A stretch of DNA of 18,390 nucleotides, taken from NCBI GenBank assembly GCA_026193125.1, contig JAPHSC010000137.1, positions 1 to 18,390 of the forward strand, read 5' to 3'. This stretch comes from Gammaproteobacteria bacterium. GTDB taxonomy: Bacteria; Pseudomonadota; Gammaproteobacteria; Steroidobacterales; BM003. Below the pieces are notes generated by a model. The model was not told the DNA's origin and did not search any database. It saw only the letters and a program-made list of their open reading frames with translations. The position numbers and the translations under genes were made by a program. Numbering within the stretch: the first letter of the stretch is position 1; every line of letters begins with the position of its first letter. Positions 13,359-18,390 of this stretch are shown here, in pieces.

Positions 13359-14972
13359 ATGCGACTACACCGTGCCCTGCTCCTGCTATCACTGTGTCTG
13401 TCTGCAGCACCGGCATGGCCGGAGTCAGATTCCATACCCGAGGCACCCCCGCGCAATCGCGGCGAAGGCCCCTTCGCCCGCCTGATACTGCGTGGGGTCA
13501 CCTTGATAAACAGTACCGGAGCTCCGCCCCAGGGCCCCGTGGACATCGTGATCGTCGGTAAACGGATCGCGGAAGTGCGTAGCGTTGGCAATCCCGGCGT
13601 ACCCATTGACCCGGCCGCACGACCCAAGTCTTTGCCAGGGGACGTCGAAATGGACCTGGCGGGTATGTATGTGCTGCCGGGCTTCGTGGACATGCATGCC
13701 CACATTGGCGGCAAGGAGCAAGGCACCCCGGCGGAGTACGTGTTCAAACTGTGGATGGCCCATGGCGTCACGACCATTCGGGATCCTGGCACGTTCAACT
13801 CACTGGAGTGGGTGCTGGGGCAGAAAAAGAGCAGTGAACGCAACAGTATCACCGCGCCCAGGATTCGCGCCTACACGTTTTTCGGACAGGGCGCAGACGA
13901 GCCAGTAAGCACCCCCGAGCAAGCCCGCAGCTGGGTCGCGAATGTGGCCCGCAAGGGTGCCGACGGAATAAAGTTCTTTGGCGCTCCACCCGATGTACTC
14001 AAGGCCGCCCTGGAGGAGGCACGCAAGCGCGGGCTACGCACCGCCATGCATCATGGGCAATTGGAAGTGGCACGCGCCAATGTAATGGATACTGCCGCAT
14101 GGGGCCTGACCAGTATGGAGCACTGGTACGGCCTGCCCGAAGCGCTGTTTGAAGATCGCACCGTCCAGGACTACCCGGCGGACTATAACTACAACGACGA
14201 ACAGCACCGCTTCGGCGAAGCGGGTCGCTTATGGGCCCAGGCGGCGGAGCCGGGTTCCAGGCGCTGGCGCGAGGTGCGCGATCGCCTGATCGAACTGGAC
14301 TTCACCATTGACCCAACCCTGACTATCTACGAGGCGAGCCGGGACCTGATGAGTGAACGTCGCGCAGAATGGCACGATACATACACCCTGCCCTCCCTTT
14401 GGGATTTCTACCGCCCCAACAGGAATGCCCATGGCTCGTACTGGTTTGACTGGACCACGGCAGACGAAATTGCCTGGAAAGAAAATTACCGCAAGTGGAT
14501 GCTGTTCCTTAACGATTACAAGAACCACGGCGGCCGTGTTACTACCGGGACGGACTCGGGTTATATCTACAAACTTTACGGTTTCGGTTTCATACAGGAA
14601 CTCGAATTGCTTCAGGAAGCCGGCTTCCATCCGCTGGAAGTCATACGGGCCGCCACCTTGAGTGGTGCCGAGGCGCTTGGCATGGATAGCGATATAGGCT
14701 CAATAGAGGTCGGCAAACTGGCCGACCTCGTCGTGGTCCGGGAGAACCCCCTGCACAATTTCAAGGTCCTGTATGGCACTGGCGCATTGCGTGTGGACGA
14801 GAATAACCGCGCGGTCAGAACAGCCGGTGTGCGCTACACGATAAAGGACGGGATTGTCTTTGATGCGCAGGAGTTGTTGGCCGATGTGGCCGCAATTGTC
14901 CAGTCGGCCAGGTTGAGCTCCGGCACCGGTATTCCGGTTCAACCTGGGATGGAATCTGCAGAAACACCCTAA
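13359..14972 (+). CDS. Secreted metal-dependent amidohydrolase
   Basis: A 537-residue protein with a signal peptide (MRLHRALLLLSLCLSAAPAWP). The amidohydrolase-superfamily motifs are complete: the HxH pair in DMHAHIG (H113, H115), the bridging lysine in GADGIKFFG (K205), histidines in AMHHGQ (H231/H232) and SMEHWYG (H255), the aspartate in TGTDSG (D399), and the C-terminal SGAEALGMDSDIGSIEVGKLADLVVV typical of dipeptidase- and imidazolonepropionase-like members. It should hydrolyse a C-N bond, perhaps in a dipeptide or lactam, outside the cytoplasm; the substrate is unknown. The frame opens from a GTG at 13317, but ATG 13359 gives the signal peptide directly and has GAGGA just upstream, at short spacing. 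It follows the PhoX-like gene by 73 bases and may share its transcript. Confidence 0.9.
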   Translation: MRLHRALLLLSLCLSAAPAWPESDSIPEAPPRNRGEGPFARLILRGVTLINSTGAPPQGPVDIVIVGKRIAEVRSVGNPGVPIDPAARPKSLPGDVEMDLAGMYVLPGFVDMHAHIGGKEQGTPAEYVFKLWMAHGVTTIRDPGTFNSLEWVLGQKKSSERNSITAPRIRAYTFFGQGADEPVSTPEQARSWVANVARKGADGIKFFGAPPDVLKAALEEARKRGLRTAMHHGQLEVARANVMDTAAWGLTSMEHWYGLPEALFEDRTVQDYPADYNYNDEQHRFGEAGRLWAQAAEPGSRRWREVRDRLIELDFTIDPTLTIYEASRDLMSERRAEWHDTYTLPSLWDFYRPNRNAHGSYWFDWTTADEIAWKENYRKWMLFLNDYKNHGGRVTTGTDSGYIYKLYGFGFIQELELLQEAGFHPLEVIRAATLSGAEALGMDSDIGSIEVGKLADLVVVRENPLHNFKVLYGTGALRVDENNRAVRTAGVRYTIKDGIVFDAQELLADVAAIVQSARLSSGTGIPVQPGMESAETP

Positions 14973-15025
14973 TTTGTTGATAAGTATGAGGGTAAACTCC
15001 GAAAATGTGACCAGGTCGTTGTTTA

Positions 15026-15047
15026 TTACCAGGGTTTTTAATGGTAA
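15026..15047. repeat. Inverted repeat upstream of the coiled-coil gene
   Basis: TTACCA (15026-15031) and TGGTAA (15042-15047) flank the AT-rich sequence GGGTTTTTAA. It sits about 110 bases before the coiled-coil gene, in the only clearly AT-rich part of the 185-base gap, where a promoter is expected. It could be an operator; no factor is suggested. A second small stem, CCGAA (15121-15125) with TTCGG (15132-15136), lies closer to the start. Confidence 0.25.
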
Positions 15048-15157
15048 ATATGCACATGGTTACGGGCGGATTTGGGCCCGACGGAAAGCCGGCCCGGCAG
15101 CGGGTAGTGTTTGCATGACTCCGAAAGCGAGTTCGGGAATATGGACGGAACAACAAA

Positions 15158-16660
15158 ATGACCACCGAGTCCCCCAAAGATCGGGCCTTTGCACTACTTA
15201 ACAGTGCCCTGGACGAGTGGGAAGACAAGGTTGCAGCCTTGCAGGCCACGCTAAATGAACGCGAGCAGGAAATCGCTGACCTGAAGACGCGCATGGACGC
15301 GGGTTCCAGTGGCTCGGAAACGGTGACGATCAAGTCGCTCACACCCAGTCCCGAGCAGATTACCGACCTGAGCCAGAAGATCCAGACGCGTGCCCGCAAG
15401 CAAGAGGAACTAAAGCTTGCGTTGGAAGCCAAGGATCGGGAACTGAACGCAATGGCGGACCGGCTTGCCAGCAGCGACGCCGAATTAGCCAGGCTGGCCG
15501 CCCAGTCTGAACAAGGATCTGAACAGGTGGATGGCCTGAAGAGCGAACTTCAGGAATGGCAGGATCGCTACGGTGAGGCGCAGAAACATCTCGCCGACCG
15601 CGAGCAGACCGTCAGCAATCTCGAGGCTGTGATTAGTGCCAAGGTAGAAATGATGGCCGTGCAGGAGCAGGAGCTTGACGATCTCCGGCAACGCCTGCCC
15701 TCAAAAATCGCCTCCCTGGACGAATACAAGACCCGGCTGCAACAAAGTCAGGATGAACTCGATGCCCTGAAGGCAGAAATGTTCCAAAAGGAAGCTTCAC
15801 TGCACGAGAAAATAGTGCTCGCTACCGGGCTGCAGGAACAACTGAACGAGGTTAAGACACGCCTGGGCGAAAGCGAAGAAGCGCTGCAAGAAGCCCAGAC
15901 ACTGAATTCCCGCCATGATGCCGAGCAGGCCGCGGCACGCAAGACAATCGGCAACATGGAGAGCCAGCTGGTTTCGCTGAAAGGTCAGCTGACTCAACGC
16001 AACAAGGAGTTTGGCGATCTGGAGGCTCAGCTCAAGGAGCAACTCGCCAGGTCCGAATCCTTGGAGGACAATATCAGCAGGCTGGAGGATGCACTCGAGT
16101 CAGCAAGCGCGCGCGTCGAGATCAGTGACAAGAAAGTCGCGGATCTGGAAGTAAAACTGAAGGAAGGCAAGGGGCTTTATCAGGCTCAGGAAGCCACCCT
16201 TGCAGCGCAAAAGGAATTGATCGCCAACATGGAGATGGATACGGCCAAGGTACGCGGTGTGCGCGCGGATCTGCGCGGCAAGGAAGCGGAACTGGCGGAA
16301 ACCCTGAAGTTGGTGGAAAGCCGTGACAAGCTGATTGCATCCCTGCAATTGGACAGCGATGAATTGCGTAAGACCAAGCGTCAATTGCGTGAAGCCGAGA
16401 CAGAGATATCCAGGATCAAGATGCTGACTGCCCCGGGTGTCGAGACACCCGAGATGATTGAACTCAGGCAAGCCTTCAATGACAGGGAGAAAGCGATAGG
16501 CGCGCTCTCACTGGCAGTACGCAAGCGCGAAAAATCGATTGCAGAGCTAACCGAAGAGGCCGAGACCTGGCATAAGCGTTACCAGAAACTGCAAGAAAAA
16601 TTTCCCGGTCTGAACGGAGAGGATAAGGCCCTGGAAAAACCCAGCGCCAAGAAAGCCTGA
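15158..16660 (+). CDS. Long coiled-coil protein of unknown function
   Basis: A protein of exactly 500 residues, dominated by heptad-patterned, charged helix. It has no signal peptide, membrane segment or cysteine, so it should be cytoplasmic. The coiled coil is broken at about 47-66 (glycine, serine, proline), at about 424-431 (APGVETPE) and ends in a flexible tail from about 482 (FPGLNGED...KPSAKKA). Two adjacent stretches are related: QKELIANMEMD (351-361) and RDKLIASLQLD (389-399), each followed by a similar arginine- and glutamate-rich helix, offset by 38 residues. No ATPase head or enzymatic domain is attached, so it is not an SMC protein. A scaffold or polar-organising role is conceivable but not shown. 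GGAA lies about 9 bases before the ATG. It stands alone and converges on the omega-amidase gene. Confidence 0.82.
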   Translation: MTTESPKDRAFALLNSALDEWEDKVAALQATLNEREQEIADLKTRMDAGSSGSETVTIKSLTPSPEQITDLSQKIQTRARKQEELKLALEAKDRELNAMADRLASSDAELARLAAQSEQGSEQVDGLKSELQEWQDRYGEAQKHLADREQTVSNLEAVISAKVEMMAVQEQELDDLRQRLPSKIASLDEYKTRLQQSQDELDALKAEMFQKEASLHEKIVLATGLQEQLNEVKTRLGESEEALQEAQTLNSRHDAEQAAARKTIGNMESQLVSLKGQLTQRNKEFGDLEAQLKEQLARSESLEDNISRLEDALESASARVEISDKKVADLEVKLKEGKGLYQAQEATLAAQKELIANMEMDTAKVRGVRADLRGKEAELAETLKLVESRDKLIASLQLDSDELRKTKRQLREAETEISRIKMLTAPGVETPEMIELRQAFNDREKAIGALSLAVRKREKSIAELTEEAETWHKRYQKLQEKFPGLNGEDKALEKPSAKKA

Positions 16661-16683
16661 AGCAACCAGATCAACCGACGTCT

Positions 16684-16703
16684 GCGGGTCCCGCCAGGCT
16701 GGC
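16684..16703. terminator. Tandem small palindromes in a convergent gap
   Basis: GCGGG-T-CCCGC (16684-16694) overlaps GCCAG-G-CTGGC (16693-16703). Both lie in the 46-base gap between the coiled-coil gene and the amidase gene, where transcription must stop from both sides. Stems are short and loops only one base, and there is no T-tract, so this is weak. Confidence 0.2.
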
Positions 16704-16706
16704 GAC

Positions 16707-17480
16707 TCACTTCACACTGAATTCGTCACGATCTTCCAGAAATGGAAAACGCTCCCGATAGCTCACGAGCGCCTCGCGGTCCAGGCTGGCATTGTGCACT
16801 TGCTGCAATCCCTCGCAACACCATTTCACATCACCCGCAAAGTCCACCAGACTGCTGTCCCCCAGGTACTCCAGACCCTTGGCATCGATCCCGACCCGGT
16901 TGACCGCGGCTACATAGCATTGGTTCTCTATCGCCCTGGCCCTGGCCAGGACCTGCCAGTGCAGACGCCGCCTGCTCGGCCAGTTGGCAACGTACAGCAG
17001 CAAGTCGTAATCCAGGTCATTCCGGCTCCACACCGGGAAGCGCAAGTCATAGCAGATCATGGGACAAATTCGCCAACCCCTGAACTCAATCACCGTCCGC
17101 GAACCACCCGCTACATAGCTGCCGTCTTCCCCAGCCATACCGAACAGGTGACGCTTGTCGTAGTGGTGCAAAGTCCCGTCGGGCTCGGCCAGGACAAAAC
17201 GGTTCACAAACGCTCCGTGCTCGCGAATGATGAGGCTGCCACATACAGCGGCATCCAGTTGCCTGGCGCGTGCCTGCATCCAGCAAACGCCGGGGCCGTC
17301 CATGTCCTCGGCAAATTCCTCGGCCTGCATGGTGAAACCGGTGGTGAACATCTCGGGCAGAACCACAAGGTCTGAATCGGATGCTACGTCCTGAAGCATG
17401 ACCTCAAAGTGTTCAAGATTTTCGCCGGGCCGATGCCAGACCAGGTCCGCCTGCACCAGGCTGATGTTCAAAGTTGACAT
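16707..17480 (-). CDS. yafV: Omega-amidase, Nit2/YafV-type carbon-nitrogen hydrolase
   Basis: A 257-residue nitrilase-superfamily enzyme, the same length as E. coli YafV (256) and similar throughout. The Glu-Lys-Cys triad is visible: E43 in VVLPEMFTTGFTM, K109 in HHYDKRHLFGMAGE and C143 in MICYDLRFPVWSRND. NWPSRRRLHWQVLARARAIEN and GDSSLVDFAGD are further family landmarks. The family hydrolyses 2-oxoglutaramate or 2-oxosuccinamate to the keto acid and ammonia. The ATG at 17480 gives the family N-terminus (MSTLNISLVQADLVW). It lies inside the end of the aminotransferase gene, overlapping it by 13 bases, which implies coupled translation. This partner supplies the expected substrate. An upstream in-frame start at 17528 would add 16 residues unlike the family. 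Confidence 0.94.
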   Translation of the reverse strand: MSTLNISLVQADLVWHRPGENLEHFEVMLQDVASDSDLVVLPEMFTTGFTMQAEEFAEDMDGPGVCWMQARARQLDAAVCGSLIIREHGAFVNRFVLAEPDGTLHHYDKRHLFGMAGEDGSYVAGGSRTVIEFRGWRICPMICYDLRFPVWSRNDLDYDLLLYVANWPSRRRLHWQVLARARAIENQCYVAAVNRVGIDAKGLEYLGDSSLVDFAGDVKWCCEGLQQVHNASLDREALVSYRERFPFLEDRDEFSVK

Positions 17481-18390
17481 AGACGCCTGGCTGCCTCGAT
17501 CAGGGTGGTGTCGTTCTTGGCAAAGCAAAAACGCAAATAGCGCCCGCCAAGGGGCGTCTTGGAAAACACGGACACGGGTATCGACGCCACACCAATCTCA
17601 CCGATCAGCGCCTCGGCATAGGCCACATCGCCCAAATTCGAAATCTCACTGTACTCCAGTAACTGAAAATAGCTGCCGCTGGTCGGCATCAAGCGAAACC
17701 TGGAGTCCTGCAAATGACCACAGAAGAGATCACGCTTGACCTGGTAGAAATCCGGCAATTGTCTCCAATGTTCCGCATGCTCACCCAGGAAATCCGCAAT
17801 GGCCATTTGCATGGGTGTGGCAATGCAAAAACACACGAACTGGTGAATCTTCCTGAACTCCGCCATCGACTTTTTCGGCGCGGCGCAAAAACCGATCTTC
17901 CAGCCCGTCGCGTGCAGGGTTTTGCCAAAGGATGAAACCACAAAGCTGCGCTCGAACAGTTCATCGTGGGCCAACAGACTGCAGTGCTCCAGGCCATCAA
18001 AAACCATGTGTTCGTAAACTTCGTCGGAGACAATCCACAGCCGGTGGGAACGAACAATCTCGGCCAGCCTGTCCAGGTCAGCCCGGTCAAGGATGGCGCC
18101 CGTGGGGTTGTGAGGTGAATTCAGGATAATCAGGCGGGTGCGGGAATTTACGGCTTTCTCGACCTTGTCCCAGTCCACGCTGAAATCCGGTTCCTGCAGA
18201 GGCAGATGCACGGTTCGCCCACCGGCCAGATTTACTGCGGGCTCATAACTGTCGTAGGCCGGATCAAACACGATGACCTCATCACCCGCTGTCACCACGG
18301 CCTGGATAGCCACGTACAATGCCTCGGTGGCACCGTGGGTAATGGTCACTTCACTATCTGGACACAGCTTGCGCCCATGTTGCAGGGAAA
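17468..18390 (-). CDS. ybdL: Fold type I aminotransferase, YbdL/KAT type, 5' end cut by window
   Basis: About 306 residues are visible and the frame continues to the right edge without a start, so the N-terminal part of a roughly 385-residue enzyme is missing. The visible protein matches E. coli YbdL closely: GATEALYVAIQAVV, DEVIVFDPAYDSYEPA, ILNSPHNPTGA, SDEVYEHMVFDG, the PLP lysine in SSFGKTLHATGWKIGF, and the final arginine motif LRFCFAKND. Family members (YbdL, MtnE-like, kynurenine aminotransferase, glutamine transaminase K) transaminate methionine or glutamine with broad keto-acid use; they often regenerate methionine from 4-methylthio-2-oxobutanoate using glutamine. An internal GTG at 18349 is not the start. 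The amidase gene overlaps its last 13 bases. Exact substrate preference is inferred. Confidence 0.93.
   Translation of the reverse strand, partial: SLQHGRKLCPDSEVTITHGATEALYVAIQAVVTAGDEVIVFDPAYDSYEPAVNLAGGRTVHLPLQEPDFSVDWDKVEKAVNSRTRLIILNSPHNPTGAILDRADLDRLAEIVRSHRLWIVSDEVYEHMVFDGLEHCSLLAHDELFERSFVVSSFGKTLHATGWKIGFCAAPKKSMAEFRKIHQFVCFCIATPMQMAIADFLGEHAEHWRQLPDFYQVKRDLFCGHLQDSRFRLMPTSGSYFQLLEYSEISNLGDVAYAEALIGEIGVASIPVSVFSKTPLGGRYLRFCFAKNDTTLIEAARRLCQL

Noticed and set aside
1..18390. CRISPR array, insertion sequence or other long repeats
   Set aside because: No regularly spaced direct repeats, transposase gene or long terminal inverted repeats were seen on either strand.

Overview
The window is ordinary-looking bacterial chromosome: tightly packed genes on both strands, moderately high GC by eye, no insertion sequence, phage gene, CRISPR array, tRNA or rRNA that I can see. 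Several products resemble Escherichia coli proteins closely over their full length (PpnN/YgdH, MsrA, the YbdL-like aminotransferase, the YafV-like omega-amidase, the YgiM-type SH3 protein). This points to a gammaproteobacterium. The mix with a Tat-exported PhoX-like protein, an NSS sodium symporter, an anaerobic sulfatase-maturase-type radical SAM enzyme and FG-GAP secreted proteins suggests a free-living, perhaps marine, lineage. The lineage is inference; there is no marker gene to fix it.

Layout. Bases 1-381 hold the 3' end of a rhodanese-domain protein. Bases 621-2762 hold two minus-strand genes: a radical SAM/SPASM enzyme of the anaerobic sulfatase maturase type and the methionine sulfoxide reductase MsrA. 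A divergent promoter region (2763-2906) leads to a Na+-dependent NSS-family transporter (2907-4277), then a 77-residue small protein (4457-4690) with its own apparent extended -10 promoter. A secreted protein of unknown function lies opposite (4796-5470). A 360-base gap precedes ppnN (5831-7189), which converges on a branched-chain aminotransferase gene (7251-8264, minus).

Bases 8531-11797 hold three minus-strand genes for envelope proteins, transcribed in the order lipoprotein alpha/beta hydrolase, SH3/coiled-coil membrane protein, FG-GAP beta-propeller protein. The last two are only 6 bases apart. Divergent from them are a Tat-exported PhoX/DUF839 protein (11882-13285) and a secreted metal-dependent amidohydrolase (13359-14972). 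A 500-residue coiled-coil protein (15158-16660) follows. At the right edge a minus-strand operon encodes a YbdL/KAT-type aminotransferase (cut by the window) and an overlapping Nit2/YafV-type omega-amidase, which together form the known glutamine transaminase/omega-amidase couple.

How the genes work together. The clearest functional unit is the aminotransferase/omega-amidase pair: the transaminase can use glutamine as amino donor and the amidase removes the 2-oxoglutaramate by-product. The envelope trio looks like a co-expressed unit of unknown function. The remainder are housekeeping, stress or transport genes. I saw no convincing new defence or mobile system; the best candidates for something undescribed are the envelope trio, the coiled-coil protein, and the two small or secreted unknowns at 4457-5470.
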